Shown: positions 1 through 6,519 of the stretch, piece after piece
How the letters are laid out: every line of letters starts with the position of its first letter
How positions within the stretch are numbered: the stretch's first letter is position 1
DNA from: Myxococcales bacterium
Lineage (GTDB): Bacteria; Myxococcota_A; Polyangia; Polyangiales; Polyangiaceae
DNA length: 12,953 nucleotides
Direction: 5' to 3'
Assembly (NCBI GenBank): GCA_023248785.1
Contig: JAHFDX010000009.1
Span: 7,515 to 20,467, forward strand
Translations under genes and position numbers: made by a program
Notes under the pieces: model-generated
What the model saw: only the letters and a program-made list of their open reading frames with translations
What the model was told of the DNA's origin: nothing
Databases searched by the model: none

Positions 1-981
1 AATCTCGACACCCGAAGGCTTATCAAGAAGCTTCGAATCGGTGGTCACTACGTCCGTCATGACCGCGTTGTCCATCGCGATCGATTTGGCCATTTTCTCC
101 TTCGTAGGAATGGCTTTACCCGGAGTTCCAGATTTGGTGTCGAGCTTCACGAGGCGCGAATTTCCAGTGTCTGCGACGTACACCATGGAGTCCGCCTCGC
201 GAAAAAAGAGATGGCTCGGAACGCCCTCGACGTACTTGACCTGGCCGGCCACGTATCGAAAATACTGCCCGTCCGAATGGTCGTCCTGCCCTACGTTGTG
301 GTCGGCGACGAAGTCATACAAATCGATCGAGTTACTAAGACCGCCGAACACCCAGTAGCGATTGCTCGTCTCGTGCGTGATCCCCATACACAATGGGCTT
401 TGGTGCAACATATCGAGGTGGGAACCCAAACCGTTCGGGTTTTTCTTCGCGAAAATGGACAGGTCCGACGACCAGAGCGCGGGGCCCATAAAGTCGTTTG
501 CGTGCTCATGTCCGCCGTACGTGTTGCGTGACTCGCCACACGTCGCAAACGTCCCCGGAACGCCAAAGCTCGTCGGGTCGCTTCCGAAGGATATTCCCGC
601 CGGGAATGGCATGAAATGATTGGCGTTGCTGTCCTTGCGATATTCCGACGTTCGCGCGTCGGTGCTGGCGTTGAAGAGGATGACCGCGCTGTCGTCGCCG
701 TCGTTAACGACCCATAGCTCATCCGGTCGGTCGGGATTAAATGCGAGGTCACGAGGCTTGTTGAGGCGCGCATTGCTGCCGGCAATTTCCGTGAGAACAA
801 CGGACCCGAGGCCGCCGTTGCCAAGTTCCGGGGCCGGCACTTTTGGTGCCACGTCCGCTGACGCGTCGATGTCCGAAGATGCGTTTGAAGGAGCGGGAGG
901 CGCCGTTCCTTCCGTCGAACTGCAGGCGAACACGCCCACCACGAAAATGTTCCCGACGAAACGTTCTACGTTGTTCTTCAC
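1..981 (-). CDS. NHL-repeat / beta-propeller lipoprotein, 3' end beyond the window
   Basis: The open frame starts at a GTG (981-979) and runs without a stop through base 1, giving 327 residues with the C-terminus missing. GGAGGG at 991-986, 4 nt upstream, supports this start. The N-terminus is a lipoprotein signal (MKNNVERFVGNIFVVGVFAC), with Cys20 as the lipidation site, then a Ser/Ala/Asp/Pro-rich linker to about residue 55. The rest looks like blades of a propeller: LNKPRDLAFNP and DELWVVNDGDD near residues 73-97, and YVADTGNSRLVKLDTKSG near 268-285, a typical NHL signature. Family knowledge: such proteins are secreted or surface scaffolds that bind proteins or carbohydrates, and a few are enzymes. 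No catalytic residues are evident, so substrate and partner are unknown. It lies 93 bp downstream of the ATP-grasp gene on the same strand. Confidence 0.8.
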   Translation of the reverse strand, partial: MKNNVERFVGNIFVVGVFACSSTEGTAPPAPSNASSDIDASADVAPKVPAPELGNGGLGSVVLTEIAGSNARLNKPRDLAFNPDRPDELWVVNDGDDSAVILFNASTDARTSEYRKDSNANHFMPFPAGISFGSDPTSFGVPGTFATCGESRNTYGGHEHANDFMGPALWSSDLSIFAKKNPNGLGSHLDMLHQSPLCMGITHETSNRYWVFGGLSNSIDLYDFVADHNVGQDDHSDGQYFRYVAGQVKYVEGVPSHLFFREADSMVYVADTGNSRLVKLDTKSGTPGKAIPTKEKMAKSIAMDNAVMTDVVTTDSKLLDKPSGVEI

Positions 982-1038
982 GCGTCCCTCCAGCCCAGCC
1001 GCTACCGTTCCGCTACGCCTGCTGCCGCCCACCAGCTC

Positions 1039-1067
1039 TATCTTGCGACATTACAAATGGACGTCAA
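1039..1067 (-). promoter_or_regulatory. Possible sigma70-like promoter of the NHL lipoprotein gene
   Basis: In the 93-bp gap on the minus strand, TTGACG (1067-1062) is followed after 17 bp by AAGATA (1044-1039). The -35 match is good but the -10 match is poor, so this is only a candidate. If real, the lipoprotein could be transcribed separately from the ATP-grasp and MFS genes. Confidence 0.25.
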
Positions 1068-1074
1068 CAACGAT

Positions 1075-2031
1075 TTACTTCGACGCACCTGTCCGCTCGA
1101 GCTCACCGACAAGAAAGTCCACTACGCGCTCGAATGGATCAAATCCGAATTCCTTGGCTATCGCCGGCCGTAGGTTCGAATTCGCGTTGATGTCGTAGAA
1201 AACACGCCGGCCATCGGGAGTTTCCAGGTACTCAATTCCGCCAACATCGAGCCCCCCTTCCGCCATGATCCGTTTGCCAGCGTCGACGGCTTCCGCCGGT
1301 ACTTCTCGATAAGGATAGAACTCGACCGGCTTCGTCGGAGTGCGTGTAGGGATAGAGCAGTGGCCCTCTTCGCCATCGCTCGGGTTGCACACTTCCGATG
1401 GGCACAAGTTAAACGCGCCATGGGACACGACACGCATGGCGTACAAGAGCTCGCCTCCAAGAAACTCCATACGAACGATCCCACGAGAAGCATCGACCGG
1501 AAAGTATTCTTGAAGCAGCAGAAGGTTGTCGGGCAACCACACCTCGGGCTGCAACGAAAGAGTGCGCTCGAGTTCCTCAAACGACTGGAGCAGGAACATT
1601 CGCGCTCCACTGCCCCCTTGTTCGGGCTTGAGGAGTGCCGGCCACTCTGTCCAACGCCTCTTTACGGCTTCCACGCTGTTAAACGCCAACGACTTGGGAT
1701 GATCGATTTGGAGCCGATGCAGCATGCTGCCCTGTGCGCTCTTGCTCAACTCGAGCGCAAACGCGCGAGATCCATTGAGCACATGGACACCCGCATTCTC
1801 GAGCGTGCGCATGAAGGAGAGCGCGAAGGGAACGGCGCGCGTGTGGTCACGAACGTACGCACTCGGACTTGCTTGGTTGAAGTAGAGCGGCGCGTCGGGC
1901 GAGAGATCGACATCGAATGCTGCCTGCTTCAGGTCAAACGCGACGAACTTTACGCGTCGCGCCTCCAACGCATCGAAAAGTGGTTTCTGCCACTGAGGGT
2001 GCTCAAAGAGGACTACGAGATCATGCTTCAT
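1075..2031 (-). CDS. ATP-grasp (RimK-like) ligase family protein
   Basis: A 318-residue cytoplasmic protein with no signal peptide. Residues 1-90 look like the pre-ATP-grasp domain. The ATP-grasp core follows: ALLKPEQGGSGARMF at about 132-146 (nucleotide lysine K135 and a glycine-rich loop), LLLQEYF at 171-177 (adenine/ribose region), VGGIEYLE at 263-270, and YDINANSNLRP at 279-289 (metal-binding Asp/Asn residues D280, N282, N284). Family knowledge: these enzymes form an acyl-phosphate and then an amide or peptide bond, as in RimK, glutathione synthetase and peptide-tailoring ligases. The substrate cannot be read here. Between the two halves of the core is a short cysteine-bearing insert (C210, C215, C225). 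The gene begins 36 bp after the MFS stop on the same strand, so the two are probably co-transcribed; no strong ribosome-binding site is seen. Confidence 0.85.
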   Translation of the reverse strand: MKHDLVVLFEHPQWQKPLFDALEARRVKFVAFDLKQAAFDVDLSPDAPLYFNQASPSAYVRDHTRAVPFALSFMRTLENAGVHVLNGSRAFALELSKSAQGSMLHRLQIDHPKSLAFNSVEAVKRRWTEWPALLKPEQGGSGARMFLLQSFEELERTLSLQPEVWLPDNLLLLQEYFPVDASRGIVRMEFLGGELLYAMRVVSHGAFNLCPSEVCNPSDGEEGHCSIPTRTPTKPVEFYPYREVPAEAVDAGKRIMAEGGLDVGGIEYLETPDGRRVFYDINANSNLRPAIAKEFGFDPFERVVDFLVGELERTGASK

Positions 2032-2067
2032 GGCTTTGTTGTTTAGTAGCGCGAATCGTCGAGCTCA

Positions 2068-3309
2068 TCACCGTTGCATCGTTTCTTTCATGCGCACCGC
2101 AGCGATGAGCCCCGAACCAAACGTAACTGCAGCGATGAGCCAAATAGCGGACTTGACGCCAAGCGCGTCCGCAACGAACCCCGCGAGCAGCGCACCGATC
2201 GCATATCCGAGATCGCGCCAGAGGCGATAGACACCGACCGCCGACGCACGCCAGGTCGGGTGGGCCACGTCGCCAATCGCGGCGAGCAACGTTGGGTACA
2301 CCATGGCAGTCCCGAGACCGAGCAGCACGCCTCCGATCGCAAAACCAAAGAACGCATGGGAGAGTACCGTCACAGCAATGCCTACCGCTTGCACCCACAT
2401 GCCAGAAGCGATGAGCCACTTGCGGCCGATCGTGTCCGAGAGCGCGCCGGTGAACAGCTGGCCTACTCCCCACACGCCGGGATAGATGGCTGCGAGCCAT
2501 CCGATCTCCGTGAGGCTCATGCTGCAAGCAGCGAAGAAGATCGGGAAGAGGCCCCACGCCATCCCGTCGTTCAAATTGTTGACGAGGCCCGCTTGGCTCA
2601 CCGACGACAAGTTCTTGTCTCGCACCGAAGTCATGGCAAACACGTGACGCTGCGACGGCATCTGTTCTGGCAGCAGGCCGCCATCGAGCGTCGCTTCATG
2701 ATGGACGTGGTGTTTCGTCTCGCGCACGAAAATCACAGAGAGCACCAATCCGATGATGACAAAGCCAACGCCCAAGTAGAACGGCTGTGGGCGCAGGCCG
2801 AACGTGGACGCGAGGGTGCCTGTAGCGAGCGCCGAGATCGCGACCGCAAGATAGCCGGCGAACTCATTGAACCCGAGTGCGAGCCCTCGATTTTTGGGAC
2901 CCGCGAGATCGATTTTCATGATCACCGTCGTCGACCATGTAAGCCCCTGGCTGATGCCAAGGAGCGCGTTCGCGAAGAGCACCCAACTCCACGATGGCGC
3001 CCACATGAGCAGAAATGGAACTGGGCTTGCGACGAGCCATCCGCCCACCAGAATCACCTTTCGGCCGTACACATCCGAGAGACGCCCGGCGAGGTAGTTC
3101 GTCAGCGCTTTGGTTACGCCAAAGACGACAATGAATGACAGAACCGCCGCCCGCGCTGCGAGTTTGAAATCGTGCTCGGCGATCGCAGGCAGAATGCTCC
3201 GCTCCATGCCGACCATCGCGCCCACGAAGGCATTCACGACGACGAGCAGCGAGAACTGCGCGAGGTTCGACCGAAGCCCCAGCACAATGGGTTGGCGTCC
3301 TTCCGGCAT
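2068..3309 (-). CDS. MFS transporter, 12-TM type, with His-rich central loop
   Basis: A major facilitator superfamily permease of the inner membrane. From the ATG at 3309 it has 413 residues, normal for a 12-helix MFS protein. Motif A appears in the first half (AGRLSDVYGRK, about 74-84) and again in the second (GALSDTIGRK, about 288-297), the usual internal duplication. Hydrophobic segments are regularly spaced from residue 19 to 405. The cytoplasmic loop between helices 6 and 7 carries RETKHHVHHEA (196-206), four histidines within five residues, suggesting metal contact or regulation. The open frame extends upstream to an ATG at 3468 (466 residues), but that extra part is basic, unlike MFS N-termini, and has no clear ribosome site. 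An ATG at 3438 is the other option, so the start is uncertain. The substrate is unknown. It is probably the first gene of an operon with the ATP-grasp gene. Confidence 0.85.
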   Translation of the reverse strand: MPEGRQPIVLGLRSNLAQFSLLVVVNAFVGAMVGMERSILPAIAEHDFKLAARAAVLSFIVVFGVTKALTNYLAGRLSDVYGRKVILVGGWLVASPVPFLLMWAPSWSWVLFANALLGISQGLTWSTTVIMKIDLAGPKNRGLALGFNEFAGYLAVAISALATGTLASTFGLRPQPFYLGVGFVIIGLVLSVIFVRETKHHVHHEATLDGGLLPEQMPSQRHVFAMTSVRDKNLSSVSQAGLVNNLNDGMAWGLFPIFFAACSMSLTEIGWLAAIYPGVWGVGQLFTGALSDTIGRKWLIASGMWVQAVGIAVTVLSHAFFGFAIGGVLLGLGTAMVYPTLLAAIGDVAHPTWRASAVGVYRLWRDLGYAIGALLAGFVADALGVKSAIWLIAAVTFGSGLIAAVRMKETMQR

Positions 3310-3591
3310 TCGCGTTGCAGAGCTCAATGAACGACTCGCCCTGGTTGACCGAAAGGGGTGATATTCGCCCGCCTTTTGGTTTGCCAAACCGATACGATAC
3401 CGACATTGGGCCGCCAAAGTGAGTTTTCGCAGAGGCATGAGCCGTCCACCGACCCATAGGCGGCGCATCGAAAAGATGAATGGATTTCGATCACTTGCGG
3501 TTTCTCGCGTTCGCGTTCCAGGTCGTCCTGCTGTTTACCTCAAGACCATCGAGAATATCGGCTGAGAGCCGCGCCTTTTTGAGGAGAAGAA
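3310..3591. promoter_or_regulatory. Divergent intergenic region between the MFS and thioredoxin-like genes
   Basis: About 280 bp separate the preferred MFS start (3309, minus) from the thioredoxin-like start (3592, plus). Promoters for both directions must lie here unless the MFS protein starts further upstream. I found no convincing -35/-10 pair and no clean operator palindrome. A small hairpin (CGGCT, GAG, AGCCG) followed by CGCC and five T residues lies just before the GAGGAG ribosome site at 3581-3586 and could act as a weak attenuator, but the stem is only 5 bp. Confidence 0.35.
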
Positions 3592-3936
3592 GTGATTGCC
3601 ATGATGAAGACTGTGGAGATCTTCTACTTCGATGGCTGCCCAACCTGGCAGAGAGCAGTCGAGCAGGTTCGTCACGTGATCGCCCAAGCGGGCCTTCAAG
3701 AGGAGGCCGCCATTCAGACCGTACGAGTGGAAACCGATGACCAGGCGAAGCGTGCACGTTTCCTCGGCTCTCCTACGGTCCGGGTGAATGGTCAGGACGT
3801 GGAACCTGCGTCGCAGGGGCGAACCGACTTCGGCCTTCAGTGCCGCGTTTACGAGTACGGCGGGAGGTTGAGCGGTCTCCCCTCGTCTGACCTCATTCGA
3901 ACCGCCCTTGGCGTTGGGGAAGGCTCATGCCTGTGA
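3592..3936 (+). CDS. Small thioredoxin-like protein with GCPTW motif
   Basis: A 114-residue cytoplasmic protein with no signal sequence. The first strand and redox turn read VEIFYFDGCPTW (8-19), with Cys16 at the N-terminal cysteine position of a thioredoxin CxxC but no second cysteine there. RFLGSPTVRVNGQDVEP (56-72) holds a cis-Pro-type strand, and LQCRVYEYGG (82-91) adds Cys84. Family knowledge: this pattern occurs in small thioredoxin-fold proteins often found near mercury or arsenic genes and related to the DF/DUF2703 group; I am sure of the fold type, less of the family name. The GTG at 3592 is preferred because GAGGAG at 3581-3586 sits 5 nt upstream; ATGs at 3601 and 3604 are alternatives. 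It is divergent from the MFS gene, so a shared role in metal or thiol stress is plausible but unproven. Confidence 0.75.
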   Translation: MIAMMKTVEIFYFDGCPTWQRAVEQVRHVIAQAGLQEEAAIQTVRVETDDQAKRARFLGSPTVRVNGQDVEPASQGRTDFGLQCRVYEYGGRLSGLPSSDLIRTALGVGEGSCL

Positions 3937-4055
3937 AGTACGCGCCCCCGACGCACGGGCGAGACGGTCAAACACTCTTCTCCCGAATCGGTGACAGCTC
4001 GGAGATCAAGTGCCTTCGGAAGCTCGCGATTGAGGGGATCGAGGGAACGGGGTAG
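3927..4055 (+). CDS. Possible small ORF of 42 codons, function unknown
   Basis: An ATG at 3927 overlaps the end of the thioredoxin-like gene (its TGA is at 3934-3936) and opens 42 codons to a TAG at 4053-4055. A purine-rich GGGGAAGG lies just upstream (about 3916-3923). The predicted peptide begins MPVKYAPPTHGRDGQTLFSR and matches nothing I recognise. It may be a translationally coupled small protein, a remnant of a lost gene or chance. Bases 4056-4176 show nothing else convincing; a 61-codon minus-strand frame across 3968-4153 looks unremarkable. Confidence 0.2.
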   Translation: MPVKYAPPTHGRDGQTLFSRIGDSSEIKCLRKLAIEGIEGTG

Positions 4056-4176
4056 CCGTCCATCCAGACCAGTCGCGAACGGATTGCTTGAAGGCGAATC
4101 GCGCCCATCACGGTAGGAGCGAGGTGGTGACCCACATGACGTAGACGCCCCACGGCGAATCAGCTACCGCCCTGGC

Positions 4177-4614
4177 ATGCAGGCTGATCGGAAGGCACTC
4201 CTCCTCATTTTTCTCTGTTCCTCGTGCACAAGCGCCGTAAGCACCGATGCCGGCACTACCGCATCGTCAGACGCCACAAGCGACGCGGCGTCAGTCAACG
4301 ACAGCGCAAGTACCGCCGAGAGCGGCACCTCCACCGATGCTGGCAAACCCGAAACGCCGGAGATGGTGAGCGTGGTACAGATGGCCGGCAATCTCCACAC
4401 GCGATGGAAGCTCAACGACTCCGACCTAACCGGAGTCGAACTCTGGAGGAAAAAGGACGGGGGCGAATTTGCGCTTGCGTACACGCTTCCAGGAACGGCG
4501 GTCGATCTTCACGATGGCCAAGCGGTCGCCCCGGGAACGTATTGCTATCACGTGATCACGGTGCGCGGGTCCGGACACTCTGATGCATCACCCGACAAAT
4601 GTGGCTCCCCATGA
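4177..4614 (+). CDS. Lipoprotein with fibronectin type III-like domain
   Basis: A 145-residue exported protein. The N-terminus MQADRKALLLIFLCSSC is a short positive and hydrophobic signal ending at Cys17. The residue at -3 is a Cys, so the lipobox is not ideal. Residues 18-60 are a low-complexity Ser/Thr/Ala/Asp linker with DAG repeats, as in myxobacterial surface lipoproteins. Residues about 62-141 look like one FnIII-type beta sandwich: WKLNDSDLTGVELWRKKDGG, then APGTYCYHVITV, the Tyr-rich F/G strands common in this fold. Cys123 and Cys142 could form a disulfide. FnIII modules usually mediate binding rather than catalysis. Its stop codon overlaps the start of the multicopper oxidase gene (ATGA at 4611-4614), so the two are translated together and the proteins may work as a pair at the outer membrane. 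No strong ribosome site precedes 4177. Confidence 0.75.
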   Translation: MQADRKALLLIFLCSSCTSAVSTDAGTTASSDATSDAASVNDSASTAESGTSTDAGKPETPEMVSVVQMAGNLHTRWKLNDSDLTGVELWRKKDGGEFALAYTLPGTAVDLHDGQAVAPGTYCYHVITVRGSGHSDASPDKCGSP

Positions 4615-5519
4615 AACGCATCCTGGTCGCCGTCGTCATTGCCTTGCTCGCATCTTGCGGCAACAAGCCTTCGACAACCGATTCGACACCGCAAAAAAAC
4701 GAATACCCAAAAACCGGTCAGACGAAGACATTCGATCTGACCATCAGCGCGTTTGATTGGGAGGTTGCGCCGGGCGCCATATACCACGCCATTGGCTACA
4801 ACGGTGCGATCCCCGGTCCGCGGATTGAAGTGAACGCCGGCGATCACGTAGTGATCCACCTTAAGAACGAAGCGGCTGAACCCCATTCTGTCCACACCCA
4901 CGTCGTGCGATTCCCCAGTTCAAGCGATGGCGTCATGTACGGCGTTGCAAAACCCGGCGAGACCGTCACCGTAGAGTGGGAAGCCGTTTTTGCGGGGACG
5001 TTCCCATACCACGACCATGCAGGGATGCACGGCGAAGCCGACGGGCTGTCCGCAGGTCTCATAGGCCCTCTCATCGTGCACGCCCCCGACGAAGCGCCCG
5101 CGGTTGAAAATTTGGTCATGCTCGAAGACATGGATCTCACGCGGTACGCATCGCTTCGCGGACTGGGCATTGGCGATGCGGGGCCGCCCGACGCTGGCGA
5201 GTATCGCGGTGGACATCAATACATGCACACGATTAACGGACGCGCCTACGAGGAATGGACACCCCGATTCCACGCAAAGGTCGGCGACCGCGTTCGTTGG
5301 CGCGTCATTAGTATTGGTCGAGAATTCCATACCTTCCACGTGCATGGGCATCGATGGAAAGGACAAGATGGCGCATTCACCGACAACATCAACCTCGGCC
5401 CCGGCACCTACTCCACGTTTGAGTGGCTCGAGGACAATCCAGGCGAGTGGCTCTACCACTGCCATGTGCCCGAGCACATGGAAGGCGGAATGGTCGGCAT
5501 CTACGAAGTAACGCAATGA
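4611..5519 (+). CDS. Two-domain multicopper oxidase lipoprotein (small-laccase type)
   Basis: The ATG at 4611 overlaps the previous stop (ATGA) and gives a textbook lipoprotein signal, MKRILVAVVIALLASC, with Cys16 lipidated; an in-frame ATG at 4599 would spoil it. The mature protein is two cupredoxin domains, 302 residues in total, short for a three-domain laccase. Copper ligands are visible: HSVHTH (92-97) and YHDHAGMH (133-140) in domain 1, HTFHVHGH (240-247) and HCHVPEHMEGGM (283-294) in domain 2. The last gives type 1 ligands C284 and H289 with axial Met294. In domain 1 the matching Cys is Asp135, so only domain 2 has a type 1 site. Such enzymes form trimers with trinuclear sites between subunits and oxidise phenols or metal ions while reducing O2 to water. 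The natural substrate is unknown; Cu(I) or Mn(II) oxidation or phenol oxidation are possible. The 3' end overlaps the convergent hydrolase gene by 19 bp. Confidence 0.93.
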   Translation: MKRILVAVVIALLASCGNKPSTTDSTPQKNEYPKTGQTKTFDLTISAFDWEVAPGAIYHAIGYNGAIPGPRIEVNAGDHVVIHLKNEAAEPHSVHTHVVRFPSSSDGVMYGVAKPGETVTVEWEAVFAGTFPYHDHAGMHGEADGLSAGLIGPLIVHAPDEAPAVENLVMLEDMDLTRYASLRGLGIGDAGPPDAGEYRGGHQYMHTINGRAYEEWTPRFHAKVGDRVRWRVISIGREFHTFHVHGHRWKGQDGAFTDNINLGPGTYSTFEWLEDNPGEWLYHCHVPEHMEGGMVGIYEVTQ

Positions 5520-6505
5520 CCGTTCGAGCCTGAGGGGACCGCGCGCGTGGCACTTCTTCGCGACGCCAAATCACGGAGCAACTTGGCATTCAACTGCGGC
5601 TCCTCCACGTCGAAATGATGCCCGCATCGAGTATGTTCGCTGTATTCGGCATCACGGAAATACTCGAGCAAACCTCGCCGATCCGAAAAGAAATGCGAGC
5701 GATCGCTGACTGCCCACGCAAGGTGAACCGGTTGCTCGAGCGTGCGGGGTGCAAAGTCGGAATCGAAAAACCTCTGGTAGAACGTCTCCATCAAGTTGCA
5801 CCCCCCATTCGCCACGACGCGTTGCTCGGGTTCAACAAACGAAGCTGTTTTCGCCTTGTCCTTCTTCCCTCGATACACCACGTACGGTGCGGTGCTCGGC
5901 GCGAACTTCGTCTCGATGGCCACGCCGAGAGCCTGCCCGAGATAGGGCGTCTTCATCAGATACCGACCCCCCGGAACGCGGAGCGTCATAAGCGTGAAGG
6001 CATCCGCGACGATGCGTGACCAGCGATACTGGTCGCGCCAATTGGCCGCCTGCAAGAAAAGCGCGCGTTCGACTAAATCTGGCCGCTTTGCTGCGACCCT
6101 CATCCCGTAAAACGTGCTCACACACGGAAACGAAAAGATGTACTGCTTTGCACCGAGGGTCGTAAGCAACTCTTCAAGGAACGCCTCGTAGTGAGCCACC
6201 TCGAATCGAAAGCCAGGTTTGGGATACGAGAACGAGAAGCCCGGCTGCTCGAACACAACGACTTGAAAGTCGTTGTGAAGCAACTCGATGACACGATCGC
6301 ATTGCTCAACGACGTTGGGTGGATCGAGCGCAATGATCACCGTCGTGTCACCTCGACCTGCTCTTCGGAAACGAACATAGGAGGTCGACAACTCCAGCCA
6401 TTCGATTCCGGGCCCTGACCATCGGTGAGACTCGCGCTTGCATGCATCGATCCGTTTGTGGAGGCGGGCAACATCGAGCACATCGGCAGGCTGGAAGATC
6501 TTCAT
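5501..6505 (-). CDS. Alpha/beta-hydrolase fold protein with Cys at the nucleophile position
   Basis: A 334-residue protein with no signal peptide. The ATG at 6505 is chosen because GGAG (6517-6514) lies 8 nt upstream; an ATG at 6562 would overlap the receptor gene. Fold landmarks: TVIIALDPPN (55-64) as the strand before the oxyanion loop, QVVVFEQPGFSFSYP (81-95), FSFPCVSTFYG (124-134) as the nucleophile elbow, HLAWAVSDRSHFF (261-273) with the likely acid D268, and CGHHFDVEEP (294-303) with the catalytic His (297 or 296). At the elbow the usual Gly-x-Ser-x-Gly is Phe-Pro-Cys-Val-Ser, so the nucleophile would be Cys128. Cys nucleophiles are known in dienelactone hydrolases, but this protein otherwise looks like the generic lipase/epoxide-hydrolase group. 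It may be a hydrolase, an acyltransferase or inactive. It follows the TonB receptor gene by 14 bp, surely in the same transcript. Confidence 0.8.
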   Translation of the reverse strand: MKIFQPADVLDVARLHKRIDACKRESHRWSGPGIEWLELSTSYVRFRRAGRGDTTVIIALDPPNVVEQCDRVIELLHNDFQVVVFEQPGFSFSYPKPGFRFEVAHYEAFLEELLTTLGAKQYIFSFPCVSTFYGMRVAAKRPDLVERALFLQAANWRDQYRWSRIVADAFTLMTLRVPGGRYLMKTPYLGQALGVAIETKFAPSTAPYVVYRGKKDKAKTASFVEPEQRVVANGGCNLMETFYQRFFDSDFAPRTLEQPVHLAWAVSDRSHFFSDRRGLLEYFRDAEYSEHTRCGHHFDVEEPQLNAKLLRDLASRRSATRAVPSGSNGHCVTS

Positions 6506-6519
6506 AGTATGGACTCCGT

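Noticed and set aside
291..824. 177-codon minus-strand open frame inside the left-edge gene
   Set aside because: Arg/Thr/Ser-rich shadow; the overlapping frame starting at 981 has a lipobox, a ribosome site and NHL-like sequence.
1360..2046. 228-codon plus-strand frame opposite the ATP-grasp gene
   Set aside because: Arg-rich and without domain features; the opposite strand has clear ATP-grasp motifs.
2074..3138. 354-codon plus-strand frame opposite the MFS gene
   Set aside because: Arg/Glu/His-rich antisense shadow of a hydrophobic gene, with no hydrophobic core or motif.
3382..3411. Possible operator with CCAA/TTGG ends in the MFS upstream region
   Set aside because: Only the outer 4 bp pair; the interior is a short direct repeat, not an inverted repeat.
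3968..4153. 61-codon minus-strand frame in the gap before the FnIII lipoprotein gene
   Set aside because: No ribosome site, no recognisable similarity and ordinary length for a chance frame in GC-rich DNA.
4548..5516. Minus-strand frames of 117 and 198 codons opposite the multicopper oxidase
   Set aside because: The plus strand holds all copper motifs in order; these frames show no family pattern.
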